Shown here piece after piece: positions 12,011 through 25,500 of a DNA stretch of 64,000 nt. The stretch lies in contig JAXBDG010000010.1 in NCBI GenBank assembly GCA_036320915.1, forward strand, positions 310,001 through 374,000, read 5' to 3'. This DNA is from Linnemannia elongata. Its lineage: Eukaryota; Mortierellomycota; Mortierellomycetes; Mortierellales; Mortierellaceae. Position 1 is the stretch's first letter; each line of letters starts with the position of its first letter. Under the pieces are notes generated by a model. It ran no database searches. It saw only the letters and a program-made list of their open reading frames with translations, and was not told where the DNA came from. A program made the position numbers and the translations under genes.

Positions 12011-14292
12011 GGCTTGTATGTATGTGTTGTTGGTTGTTGGTTGGTTGGTGGTTGGTTTGGTTGGCGGTGGAGAGGGAAGGTTGGAGGAAAGAGAAGGAAA
12101 AGGGACGGTAAAAAAAAAAGAAAAAAGATAAAAAAAGGGTTGAGTTAGAAAAAGAAGGGAAGCAGAACAGGTGCACGGGAAGAAAAAAAAAAAAAAAAAA
12201 GTTAGGAAGATGGACTGGGACACGAGAAAAAGCGAACAAAGGCAAGGAAGAAAGGGAAGGAAGAAAGGGAAGGAAGAAAAGGAAATCTCTTGTTGAGAGC
12301 AACCTCGATGGGTGGTAGTGGTGAAGAAGAATATACAAGCAGAAGAGAGAAAAGGACGCTAAAACAACACACAACAAATGTGCACCACTTAGATGGAGAG
12401 AAGCAATTGTTTGTTTGTCTTCTAAATGTGTCCTCAGCAATCCTGCAATAGATGAGTGAGTGTGAGAGTGAGAGTGGAGACAAAAAACCAACAACGTGTC
12501 GTCGTGTTATGGCCTCATCTACCTTTCCAATCGCATGACCTTCGCTTCTTTTCATCACTATGGCTATTACTGATGATGTTCAACAGACAAAAAAGAACTT
12601 CGCCCTCGCTCGCGCGTCGTCACTGATCAGTTCATTAGACGTATAATTCTACAAACAAAGTGCTTAATTGTCTCGATCATTGATCACTTATCAATGGCCA
12701 TCAAGATAAAGTAAGGATCGTCGCCGTTGTTTTATTCTTCGCCGACTGTTTTTTCCAAGCGATCCTCGCTCCTCCTTGCAAGTGCTCTCTTGTTTCTGTG
12801 TTATCCTATCCCTCCCATCCCCTTCTTTCCTTTCCTACTTTCCTTCCTTTGTTTGCCTGCTCCTACTCCACATATCTCATCCATTTTTATTGAGCCTCCA
12901 TCGGGTTTGTTCTTTTCTTTTTCTCGAGCCTCAAAGGAGAAGACTCCATGTGTGAAAGCAAACCAAAGCGGAGCACAATATTTGACACGGGTGCGATGTA
13001 TCTCGAATGAATGTACCCTGCTGATTGACACGCGTCCAGGAACAGTCACCTCGCTCTCTCTCCCTCTTTCTCACTCTCTCTCATACTTTCACTCCATCCT
13101 GGGTAAACCCAAGATGAAAAAACAAGGGCAACTAAGGTTCTCATGTGTTCGCTTGGAATGTGCGGTGGCTGGTTCATTGTCTCCATCGAAAAGCACAAAA
13201 ACAAGAAGAAGGGACACAATTGGTGCGACAAAAGAGATTTTCTGAGCAGAAAAAAGATGAAAACGGACGATGGTCACGGATAACCCGTTGTGTTCATCTG
13301 CTTTTCTTAGTTCCATGGTGTTCCCCAGTTTTTATGGTTACGGGGATCGTTGTCGTGTTTACTGTCAATTGTTACTGCTACTGCCAATAAGGAAGAAGCG
13401 AAAGATTCCCCGTTATGATCCTCCGACTCTGACATGTAGGACAGAAAGTAGAAAAGCACAGAAAAAAAAAGACGAAGGCGAGAAAAGGTATTTTTATCCA
13501 TTCACGCTCTTTTTGTGTTGCTAGCGCTTGTGTGCACAAAAGCGAATGTGCTTTTTTTAATGAATGTTTCTTCTTCAAGTGTTGAGTGACATGTTCAAGT
13601 CGACAAACAGCAAAGACAAGCATCCGTGTTGTCTTGTTTTTCCTTCTTAATGTTCCTTTTCTTCTTTTTTTTTTCTGTCATGATTATTATTTATTAGCGC
13701 ACATGTGTGTGCAAGTGTGCATGTCATTTGAAGAAGTATTTCACCAAGAATCACAAGTACGCCACACACACACACACACACATACACTGCCCCTCCTCTC
13801 TCTCTCTCTCGCTCTCTTTCCTGCATAGCATTTGTGCGTTCTTTTCGAACAAACACATTCAGTCATAAAAAAGCAGAAAAGAAAAAAAGAAGAGTCAGCC
13901 ATTTCTCAGTTCTCACTCACCACTCACTCACCAACCACTCACTCACCCACTCACTAATTGCCTTCCTTTCCCTTCCCTTCCCTTACTAAATATTCCACCC
14001 CGCCCTTCTTTTTACTCTTCTTCGCTCCTTCCTTCACACCTCTCTTCTTTTGTTCATTCGTCTCCCACCCACTTCACTGATCATTCCTTCCCTCTCTCAC
14101 GCACCCTTCTATTATCATTCATTCAACCTCCCCTCCCACCCACACAATCGACTTCGATTCTATACACTCTCTCCTACTCTTTACCTGTTTCATTCTTTCT
14201 CACCCTCAGCAACCTGCCGAATCAACTTTCCCGTCTTCAACAATAACAAAAAGAACAACCAAAACAAAAAGAAAAACTCCCACAAACAGCGA
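12011..14292. other. Divergent promoter region of the Rab11 and kinase genes
   Basis: About 2.3 kb separates two genes transcribed away from each other. The left end is purine-rich on the top strand (the C/T-rich leader of Rab11), with an A run near 12183-12200. The right end (about 13900-14290) is C/T-rich with CACTCA-type repeats, the leader of the kinase gene. A (CA)n tract lies near 13760-13785 and a CT tract near 13795-13812. The frame of the kinase ORF is open upstream to about 14050, but those codons are Pro/Ser/His/Leu-rich leader translation, so I start the gene at 14293. Confidence 0.5.
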
Positions 14293-17200
14293 ATGGCCTC
14301 GTTTCAAAGCTCGTCTGCTGAATTGGGGGCCAAGCCTATGGCCGATATCAAGACGGGCGGGATGCATCATGACCACCACGAAGACAACTTCCACAACCTA
14401 GCTGCGTCCAGTCCGCCCAACTTGTCGCAGCTGCTTCCGGCAACCGAGGGCGGCCACAGTCGAGACGGCGATGCCCTCGTCCCTTCTTTCTTCCCCACAA
14501 CCTCCCCTGCAACCACAGCAGCCACGAGTCCCTCAACTCCGACAGCAGCAACAGCCCCACCCGCATCAACAAAACCAATCGACCACGAACCGCCAAAATC
14601 ATACTGGGACGAAGCCTTTTACAACAGCACGCCCACCCCAAAACCCCCACCTCGCCTGGCTCCCATGCCCAGATCCCCGCCACCACCCCCCTTGGCCATC
14701 CGTACCCACCAGGAGCAGCAGCAATCAACACTTTCTGCTGGTGGCGTGATACCTGTGAGCGACAGACTTGAGATGCTGGCTCCGAAATCCAAATCCAGAT
14801 ATGCTTCTGCCTACCACGCCCACAATCGATCGCTCTCCCACAGCCAAGCCCATTCCCACCACGGCAACAACGTCTTCACCCACTCCTCGCCTGATCTTAT
14901 CTCTAGCAACAGCAATGGCAGCAGCAGCACCGCTGGAGTCATGGCAGCTAGTGGATCGCCCAGTCTTGGCTCGTTCTCGACCATGGCCTCGACTAAACAT
15001 CATCACCATAACCACTCTGTCTCCGGCGGAGGAGCATTCAATCCTGACCATCTCCCCACGGATGGTACTTCCAAGAGCTTTTCACACTCCTCAGCCTCGA
15101 TCCTTTCCCATGCATCCCCAGCTGCAGCACGGTCACCCTTCCATCCTGATAGCCCGCATCTTCGCCATCCTCAAGGATACGTTTCATCGCACCATCTTGC
15201 ATCTTCACAGCAGAGCAATCCCTTGTTGACCCCCTCGAGCTCTCAGTCGAACCTCTTCTCCAACCTGCCTTCGCCCATGACAAGGACTAGCCTCTCCTCG
15301 AACGCCAACATCTTTAAAGATCCTCCTCCTTCTTCTGGTTCATACCAGCAACAGCCGTCGTTCTCCTCAAGCTGGGTGTCGACGCAAGCGGTCCATGCAT
15401 CCGCTGGTGACGACATCTCAGAGATGAGCATTCTTTCCCAGGACCAACCACAACACCAACAGCAGGAAACGGCCGATACTGCAGCTGCGCCCACATCCAG
15501 CTCACATACTAACTCCTCTTTGGTACCGCCTACAAGCAATAATGGCCAGCAACGCAAGATTTACCCCGGTCTCAAGAACACCGTGGGACCCTACCGATTG
15601 CTGCACAACATTGGTCAGGGCAGTTTCTCCGAGGTCAAGCTAGCGGTCGACACCAGGACAGGCGACCACGTCGCGATCAAGGTTATGAGCCGTGCTATGG
15701 TTCAGTCGAGCGATCGCCTGGGTATCAGTGTCAGGAGAGAATCCGATCTACTCAAGGTAATAAGATGTACAATACACCACAAGACGGACAGACAAAGGCA
15801 ACAAAGAGCAAGGGCGACAATAGAGAGGTGGAACACAAAAAGAAGGGACGTTTGGAATCAAAAACTGCTATTCTGTGTGGGGAAAGAAGAAAAGAGGAGG
15901 TGGAGAGTTGAGTGTTTGGGGTGACGACAAAAGGAGAAGGAGGGTCCACCCATGGACCTCCCCCTTCATCTCATTCTCTCGCTCGTCCGAACAACACCCA
16001 CTCATGCACAACACAACAATAGACTCCTGACGTCCCCTTTGGCTTTTTTTTTTTGCCTTTTGTCGTTTTGCTCGCTTTGTTGCTTTTGGGTCGCCTCCTG
16101 GATTCTTTTGTCATCTAATTTCTTAACACTCACATCACGTTGTGCTCCTTTCTTTCTTTTTTCACTACTTTAGTCCATTCAGCACCCCAACATCATAGGC
16201 TTTCGTGAAGTTGTCGAGACCTCGCTGCAGATGTGCATCGTTCTGGACTATGCGGCAGGAGGAGAGCTTTTTGAGTATGTTGCAGACAAGAGAGCCATTG
16301 CCTCTGAACAGGACATCCAATGCATCTTTGCCCAGATTGTCGATGGTATGCCGCGGTTCCCCACTTTTTTTTTTTCTCGCTCGCTTACTCCTCGTGTTCG
16401 AGTCATCAAAACATATCCATTGCATGAGAGAACTGGATTTGCTGATTGATATCCTCCTTACTCTTCCTTTCTTTTCTCTAGCGGTCGATTACCTGCATCA
16501 ACTTAATATCGTCCACAGGGACCTCAAACTGGAGAGTAAGTTTACCTCACACTTCCATCGTCCATCTGCTTTTCGCCCCACATTCACTCAATGGAACAAG
16601 AACTGGAACAAGGGACCAACATTACATTTCAGGGGCAAACAAACAGGAGAGGGCGTTGCAAGCATCAACGAGGAGCATACGCACTGAACGTTGATTGCCA
16701 ATGGACCAAAAACCAAGCGCCACACTGCGGAAGCTATTGATATTCTTAGCTTTCATGAGACAAACAGCGACCGAGACAGGAACAGGGACCGAAATTCCTG
16801 ACATTCAGGGTATCAAGAATAGACATTCGTTCACCTGGATTGATGGAAACTCAGAGAGAGAGAAGAGTACTATTGCTAGAGTACCTTCATCGACACCGCC
16901 CAGAACCCAAAAGTGAGCGAAAACAAATAGCCGCCCTACTGTCATACGCCAGGACTTATTTTGTTCTTCAAGGACAAAAGCCCACCCAAAAAAAGTTTTT
17001 TTGGCGAACACTGACGGACACATATGGACTTGAGAATACCAGAGGGAGTAGCAGAGGCTAGAAGAGCGCAGGGCAAAATAAGAACGCACTGCATGATGCA
17101 AAAGAGTTGACGTGGCCTGACTCGACTGAACAAAAATGTCCACGGAGCAGTCTGGGCAAGGAGAACGAAAAAGTTATTTCTGGAAAGACCTTCTTTGTGC

Positions 17201-18125
17201 GACCAGAGGAAAAAAAAAATAAACAAATCATGAGGTGCGGCGACAATTAACCTAACTCTCACTGTTTTTTCCCACACCACCATCTTCTTTAGATGTGCTC
17301 TTGGAACCTCAGACAGGAGCACCCTTACGCCCAAAAGTGAAGTTGACGGATTTTGGGTTGGCCAAGGTCATCGACATGGATTCGCCTTTGCTCACGACGC
17401 GCTGTGGATCTGAGGACTATGCGGCCCCAGAGATCATTTTAGGCCAACCCTATGACGGACGGGAAGCTGATATCTGGTCGTTAGGCGTTGTCTTGTACGC
17501 GCTGCTGGTCGGGTTCTTGCCGTTCAATATGAGGCCCGGGATGAGTCGCAAGAGTTTCCTGAGCATGATTGCTCATGCAGAGTTTGGGTTCCCAGGAGAG
17601 AAGGTCCTGGTGACCAAGGCGAGTTTGTTGAATCTGCACCAACAACATAAGCGGTCGTCGTCCACCGCTAGTAATACCAGCTCGACATCTGCGCATCCTC
17701 CTTCTCAACCGCCTGTCAGTACTGGAACAGGATCTGCTGCTGGAGCGGGAGCAGGATCGACGAGTGCAGCAATGGTATCGACGTTACTCCCGGCAGCGAC
17801 ACCTGATACCCCTTCGACCCTAGATTCGACATTGACAGCCTCGGCTGCAACCGCTGCAGCAAAGGCGACGGCAGCTGCGGCAGCAACGGCAACAACGACG
17901 ATGATTGTTCCCAAGATGCGCGGCGTGAGTGCCGTTTCGGAAGAGTCCAAGGATCTGGTGCGGTGGCTCTTGCAAGCCCAGGGGTCTGATCGTCCTACTG
18001 CTCGCCAGCTTCGGGACCACCCTTGGGTCGTTGCTGGCCGTGCTCTTCTCGGGGCAGGCGCTACTGTTACTGCTGGTAGTCGTGGTGGCGATGTTTCTGC
18101 TATCTCTGCCACTTCGGATTCTTAA
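14293..18125 (+). CDS. Serine/threonine protein kinase, CAMK-like, with long disordered N-terminus (4 exons)
   Basis: Exons 14293-15756, 16174-16345, 16482-16535 and 17293-18125 give 840 residues. Residues 1-420 are Ser/His/Pro/Gln-rich and disordered. The catalytic domain starts near YRLLHNIGQGSFSEVKLAVD, with the VAIK lysine, SIQHPNIIGF, HRDLKLEN (the Asn is created across the third splice junction), DFGLAK, and CGSEDYAAPEI followed by DIWSLGVVLYALLVGFLPFN. All catalytic residues are present, so it should be active. Between FGFPGEK and SEESKDLVRWLLQAQGSDRP an Ala/Ser/Thr-rich insert of about 110 residues splits subdomains X and XI. The CGSEDY...PYDGREADIWSLG pattern places it in the CAMK/CAMKL group, but I cannot name a specific yeast orthologue. 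Intron 3 is about 757 nt. ATG 14293 is preferred over upstream starts because the codons before it read as leader. Confidence 0.88.
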
Positions 18126-18381
18126 GCGGAGCAGCTCAAGGTGTTCGTTGTGTTATTACCTCCAATTGCTAGGACACTGCCGTCCTATTCCCATGTTTGC
18201 TTTTTTTCGCGTGTACTTTTTACTTTTCTTTCTTTTCTGTACTATTATCAATCGGCAGTTCCATACTTCCTATCTTTCTGCAAATAATTGGCGCACGGCA
18301 AATAAACCTTACACTTCGCTTGACAGCTCCTCCATCCTCTTTCGCTCCTTCCGCCACTCTTTTTTCCCCTGACTCCACTCT

Positions 18382-18383
<2 letters not shown>

Positions 18384-18416
<33 letters not shown>
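18384..18416. repeat. T homopolymer, 33 nt
   Basis: An uninterrupted T run about 260 bases after the kinase stop codon. It may be a retained poly(A)-type or slippage tract. Confidence 0.7.
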
Positions 18417-18417
<1 letters not shown>

Positions 18418-21400
18418 GAAAACACCCCCTCTCTCAGTCCAATTCGTTCCGAGCGTATCCTCACATCTTTATCATCTTAAACACGGCCTGCCTTCTGCCT
18501 GTATTTTCGTTAGCGCGTTTTTTTTTTCCCATTCCTCGCTATTCCTAAATATTACCCAGCTGCTTTAGTTTGCATACGGGGCGCGCTACACTACAGTAGT
18601 CAGGGACCTTCGTGTTGGGTTTTGTCCACTGTACGTCATTAAGCAGCTTTTGCACGTAGGCTAAAATTTGGGCCCTCTAAGATGATCCTTATTTTTTGCT
18701 AGTTCCAGTATTAGTGAGAAGAAGGAGGGGTTCATGAGAGGGGAAATAGAGCCGCGCTCAGGAGGGATACCATTGATACATCGCTAGAAAAGAAAGTCAA
18801 TACGTCATTTTTTTTTGGACGGGAGAGGGGAGGGGGGGAGGGATAGCTTCGGTAACATGCTCCGAAAGTTCTTAAGAACGCCCATGCGAAGTTTTGAAAC
18901 AGGAGATAGGAAGAAGGGGACGGAGGGGAAGTCCTCTTGTCTAGAGAACGTGTGAAGATGGAACAGACTCCTAAAAAAAAAAAAAAAAAAAAAACTGGGT
19001 AAACGTACAGCCCTACTATAGAGACAACCTGCTAACATCTTTACCCTATCGAGACATAACGTTCCTTCCCTTCTTTGTTTTAGCTTGCTCCCTTGAAACC
19101 TTTTGACGTGAGAAAATGTACCTGTGGAGGCAATCGGCTGAGAGGCAGAAGAAAAAAGAGGAAAACGGAAAGGAAACGTTGCTATTTCTTCAGAAACAAG
19201 AATTAGAGTTAATGCAGGAGGTTTTGGGAACCATTTTTGGAGACCTTTTTCTTCTTCCTTTCATTCCTTTGATCGCTCTATTGACGCCCAACGCCGACTA
19301 TAGAGAGAGATATTTTCGTCTCTGAATGGTGTGAAAGATCGAAAGGGGGGAGGGAGGAATGAAAGGAAGGTAGACTTGAATATGTACATGTAGTATTGGT
19401 TTGACTTTGGGAATACCCTAAGCTCTCTCGTGGAGCTAGGCGCCACCTTCCAGGTGGTACATGAAGAAAAAAAAATCTGCGTTGTGTGGCACGAAGGGGA
19501 TTGCTATTGTATTCAAGGAAGGGGATAGGTGGTTTTATTCGATTGCTTGGTTCTTTTGAGTTTTTCAAGATCGGATCGCGATACCGAAAAGCTCCCCTCT
19601 ATTTATTTTTATTATCCTTGACCGTATCAAAGTTTTTGTGAAGTTTGAGAAAGCTCTTTTTGAAAACTTGACGGACAGGCATTGAGGACATAAGACGCGG
19701 AATGCAAATCCGTTCCTCAGGAAGCGAGGTGAACAAAAATAACCCACCTAGAGAGAGAGAGAGAGGACGCGTGAAGGAGAGGCTGGGCACGATGGATCTA
19801 GATGGCATTGAGAAAAGAGTTTATGGACCTTTCACTATCCATTGACCAATCAAACATTCAACCGACACACACACGGCAGTCGAGCAGTAAGAAAAAACTA
19901 TCAACAAACAAACACCATAACCTAACCCTCTGTAATTGCTTTGTTTTCTTTGTGTTTTTTTTTGCTGACCATTCGTTTCTGTGTTCTCCTACTTCTGCAT
20001 CCTTGTCCTCCTACAGGAAAGAAAGAGAGAGGAAGATGTGTGTTTGTACATTCTGTTTAGTAATTAAGTAAACACAGATAGGCGCGTGCTATCCAACTAT
20101 TGATCTCATTCCTTTCCTTCATCAATCAATTGTTTCTTACGACACGGAAGGTATGACAGTGGTCTAAAGAAGAAAAAGAAGTACATTGGAGAAAAGAGAA
20201 GGGGCGAGGCAGGGGTGAAGGGGGAAAGAAAGAAAAATATTACTGCGTCATACGTCGGTGCTGGAATGCATCTCTCCTGCATCTCTCTCTCTCCCTTTCC
20301 TTCGATAGAGTCGATGAGAAATTCCCGCAGGGTAGATGTGGGATACGCAAGGTCCATCGATTGGCTGAAACGACCTCCTCTCTCTTCCCCTTTCTTCCCA
20401 CTTCTTTCATTCCCCCCTTCCTCCCCTTTCTTTTTGCTCTTCCATGGCATGCTCCCAATTACATTTTTTTCGCCCTTTTGGTTCCCGATCACTTTTCCGC
20501 CTTTCCCTTCCTGCTTTACAAGGTGTGAGCTGAGAAGAAAATATTGGATTTTGGGCCAACAGAACAACGACCTGAACTCTCATGGATTGTTTAAGCCGTT
20601 TTTTCTTTTTCTTTTTTTTCTTTTTTCTCTCCGCTTCTTTATGAGAATATGTTTTGCCAAGCCTGTTGAGTCTATGCCCAGTTGGGTAATGAAAATAACG
20701 TTGCTTGTGTTGTTTTGTGTACCCTTTGTGGGTTGTGTAGCAAGGGGGAAAAGGGCCAGTGGGCTGAACTGTATGTTATATATTTTGGATGGCATGGTTT
20801 GTGTATAGGAGAGGGAGTGTGTCAAACCTGCAAGGATATGAGACTTGGCCACAACATACAAAACGGACGGGATAGATGGTAGTTAGATTTTTGAAAAGTT
20901 ATATACATAGAAAGAAGAGACACATAAAGAAAAATAAAGAAAAAAAAAAAAAGACGATATACTTTCGATCGCGATGTGGGTTTTGATGCTCATGTACTTG
21001 AATTATACAGAGTTTACCCATGAATGATCCTGTTCACAATAACACTCCTACTTATTACTGCTGCTGCTGACCTACTTCTTTGTTACCTGCCAAACAAAAC
21101 ATTGATGGGTGGTTTCTAGGACGCGCGTTTATTTGTTTTGATGGTCGATCATGATCAACTGAGACAAAAACGCCACCATCTTTTCAAGAAAAAGGAGGTT
21201 GTACCTGAAAAACAAGGGCGACAAGTGATAGAAAATCGGGCCTAGTTCGTTACATTACTGTTGTTGCTTTGATTGTCTACACTGCTTCTGTCCTCCTTTG
21301 GACATGCTCAACCCAGATGACGTTTGAATGGCATCAAAGGAAAAATTGAAGCAAGATTGTCGAGAAGGCGCTTGTTGTTGTGAATGTGGTCTAATTTAAT

Positions 21401-22539
21401 TAGAAGTGCCACGTTGGTTGCATCTTGCTATTGAGAGAAGAGTAGAATAAAGACATCGATAGAGTCGGCGTCTATGTTTGATAACGAGGACGTAAGGGAT
21501 GGCGTACAACAACATCATAACAAACGCCGCCATGCGCCATTGCGTCTGTCCTTTCTAATTATTCAACATCATCCTTCCAGCCCAGAGATCCCACCCCAAC
21601 GCCTTTCGCTAAATTGTGTGGTTTATGATTGGTTGTTTTATTTTCCTTTTCGTTTGGCGCTCTCTCTCTCTCTCTCTCTTTCTCTCCTCTTCTCTTTGCT
21701 CCATCTACTTTTTATTAGTGTGATGCGCACTTTTTTCCCAAGGCCCAGAACTATTCCCCGATTGGTCCAGACTGTATTTGCGTTTTTCTTCTCTCTGTGT
21801 TTGTGTATGTCTCATTGTGTTGTTGTGTGTGCATGTCTCTGTGTTAGAGTGCTTGTGTGTGGCAATCGAGAAGGGATCAAATTGAATGGATGAACCACGT
21901 TTGCAGCTGTCCAACCCCCCTCTTCCACTTTTGCTCATCCCACTATTTCAACTCCTCTGTGTTGTTATTGCTGTTGTTGGTAGTCTGTCGAGATGGGAAG
22001 AGGTGCTCACCTTACTCCATTCATTCCATTCATTTCTCTTCCTGTCCATGTTTTTTTTTGTAGTTATCGTCGCTGCTGCTCATTTTTTTTTTTTAAGTAC
22101 AGTAAAAGAATCGGGAGAGAGTGAAGGCCAAGAGAGGACTTGAGAAAAAGAAAGCTCTTGTTTTGTTCACACCTCCATCGTCCAATCGATGGGGAAAGAA
22201 ATGCATTTCTTTTTTTTTGTTGTTTGTCCTGACCGGACCAATTGTTGGAGCCAGAGCCAGCTCATCATTTCTGAAATGATGAGTAACCCACTTCTATATC
22301 TCTCTCTCTCTCTCTTTCTTTAACTTCAATGAAAAAATGTGGGTTTGTTTACAACCAAACCCTCTTGATGATCCCGGAAAACATGATATGAAAAGAAAAA
22401 AAATACTATTCAAATCAACCAAGCCAGCATGAAGTGAGTGGAAACAAACAAAGCAACCAAAAAAGAGACCTCATGACACATACAAACCAAGAAATAAACA
22501 CCAAAAACTGTTAAAGTAAATAGATAAACAAGCAAATGG

Positions 22540-22566
22540 AAAAAAAAAAAAAAAAAAAAAAAAAAA
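22540..22566. repeat. A homopolymer, 27 nt
   Basis: An uninterrupted A run in gene-free sequence, with no target-site duplication or retroelement ORF visible beside it. Confidence 0.7.
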
Positions 22567-25500
22567 TGAAGAGCACTTTTCCCCCTCTCATTGAGAGGGA
22601 CAGAGAGCAAGAAGGGAGAGACAAAAAAGGGTATCATTTTTGAAAGACCTTCTTCAGCCTCCGGAAGAGATGCCGAAGATGGTCCAGGCTTTTTCTTGTC
22701 ATGGGAAAAATCATCTCTTCCACTCATCTTTTGCCCTTCTTGCTTTGTACTTTTTGGGATACTTTACTCATTCATTGGTTTTGTTCAATTGAATAGAAAA
22801 AGGCATAATTTATTCCATCCTTATTGACCGAGCGTGTGCGTGCCTCGTAGAGATGTCTATGGTTCATGGATAGGGTAAGTAAAAAGGTGTTGTTTGATAA
22901 CAAGAGCTCTCTTCCTGTCGTTTTTACCCAGCTTGGCCGTTTACTCATCCTTCGTTGTTTTTGTGTGCGTAAAAAAAAATCAGAAAAGGGAAGAAAAAGG
23001 AACAAAATCACGCCGGACGGAAGGGGCATCCGAAGATTGCGCTCCATGACCCAAACAATCACTAATTAATAATCTTCGCCATCAACATACTACTAACACA
23101 CATCAACATACACACATACAACTATAACACAAAGGAACGGTAACTCCCTATGCCTCTTTAACTCCTTCAGCAAACTTTTTGCTAACCTTGAACCAGTTCT
23201 CTAGTAGGTCAAAGAGGTCAGTCTTTTTCCAAGAAAATTGTAAAACACCCCTCCCCTTCATTCATACCTTCCCTTCCCCTAGCCCATTCTTCACCCTTGA
23301 ATTGTTTTGCTCTCCTCCCTAGTCGTTTTTCACTCAAACACATGATTCCACATCCAATAGGAGAAAAAAAAAGCCATTTTTAGAGTTTTTTCTGTTCATC
23401 CTTCACTCTCTTCCCAAGAGATGTCTCTCAACAAATAAACAAACAAGCACTAAACAAAAAAAAAAAAAAATATCGACATCGCAAAATGCAAAGCTGCTAA
23501 CCTGTAGGCAAGGCAAGGTAAAGAGAGCCAGTTCCGAGAGCAAGGGGGGGAGGGATGCTGCAGTCTCAGAGCTTTGAACAGACATGTAGGGGACTGAAGG
23601 AAATAATAAGAGCGAATTGTTGTGGTTGTGGTTGTTTTGTTGGTTGGTTGTTGGATGGTTGGTTGTTGGGAACTTGTATTTGAGCAAAAAGATGCAAAGT
23701 AGATGAAATAGAGACCTGCATTTGCGCGTCTACGTGAGCGCGAACGAATGAGTTGGGAGTTGAAAGTAAAGAGTATTCAAGCGGGAGGAAAACAGAAAAA
23801 GATGCGATTCAGCCTAGGTGAGGTGTTGGTCGGTTTTACAAACAGCTACAGCTACAGTAGAGACTTGTTTGTAACGAACTGAGAGGAAAGTATCATGCGC
23901 TGTTTCTACTGTTGATGCAGACATGTTTTACCAGCTTGTCGTGTGCAATGCGTAGGCAAGTTTGCCTTCCCATCCCCACTATCCCCCCTTCAGTGGGCAA
24001 TACGAAACAAGTGAGCGAGAGACGCTCGTACACATCACATATGCAATGCGCCAAATTTTCCGAGCAGACGAGGGGCAACAGAGGCCGTGCGACCTTGTCA
24101 CCCCATCCCATCGTTCACCCCTTATCCCTTCCCATGTGTTGATATTGTTTTCTGGAGGGACTGGAATGGATAGGGACAAAGTGGAAACACGATGACTCGA
24201 CACGGCAAGTCCGTCAATCCTCTGCCAGACAAGGTCATGATAGCGATGGATACAGATACGTGAAGAATTGTACATTGCAAGGCGTGCACATACCTTCCCT
24301 TCTTCTTTAACAGCATGTACCTCTCCAGGGATTATTAGAGCTAGGTATGTACCTGATGTGATAAAAAAAATGTCGTCGACAAGCTGCAATGCTCTTCTAT
24401 CTCTGACTATCTATCCTTAGACAAAACGCACTTGTTTAGCTCCTCTTTTTTACAACGAAAAGCTATGAGTGATTGACAAAGGTCAGACGGGTGAAGGATG
24501 GTCATTTCTCATGAATAAGACGTGAGCACCATTCTATCAAAACCTAGCAAAAAATGTTACCACAACCCCTGTCCACATCTCCTCTCCTTTCCTTTCCTTC
24601 ACTACCATGCGCTATTCCCCTAACTTTCAACCAATTGGTCAGCTCTCACACAGACACACCGGTCCGTACCTTCTTATCCATCCTCCTTTGCCTCTACCTT
24701 GCATTGCCCCTCTCTCCTTTTTTTTTTGTTGAACACTCGCGTTTGCTTTGCGCGTTATTGAGTTATCACTTACTGCGTTTTCAACATAAATGACGACAAG
24801 TAGCACTATTTTGTTGCCTCGTTAGTGCCTGACCCAGCGTCCTTTCCTCCATCTCTCTCGTGCGTCTTGCATACTCCTGAACATGACCAACCACTCATCC
24901 CAAACAGAAGTACCGAGAAATGACGCGAGTGAAACGAAAGAAAGAAAAAAGAAGGGAACCAACCAATCTTTGACGCAACGTATTTCAGGGACGATAGGCA
25001 AGAGAAGAAAAAAATAGCCGGTGTCTGATTCTGAGTGGACACACCACGCTTAGACCCAGATACATAGAACACAACCCCCTAGAACCAATTAGTGCGACAA
25101 ATAACCACCTGGTGTGAACTGTAGGGGAAGGAGGTGGAGGTGTTTTGCATGAAAATGGCCCCAGATCGTGTGCTTTTTTTTTCCTTTACTTGGCGTGGAA
25201 AGCGATGGGAAAGAGCAAGCCTAGACCTTGATGGTGGTTGAGGAGAGAATTACCCATAGGTCGTCTTCATGCTTGTCCAGACAACCTTTTGTATTTGTTT
25301 ACCATTGCGTGCTAGTATGTATGAGAGCGCGATGGCCAGGTGATGAGAGGGAAAGAGTGAGCGAGTAAGAACAGAAGGATTAGAGGAGTGGATGGGAAGG
25401 AGCGTCCTGAGAACATGGATATGAATGCTTAAAAAACTTTTTTTTTTTGTTTGGCTGGAGAGGTACGATGACAAATGAAGAAAAATTGCACAAAACAACA

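Noticed and set aside
20106..20808. Pair of opposing frames of 153 and 197 codons
   Set aside because: They are mirror images across a C/T-rich tract; neither shows a conserved motif.
23893..24389. Overlapping frames on both strands of a less repetitive patch
   Set aside because: No recognisable domain, no exon chain, and both strands are equally open.
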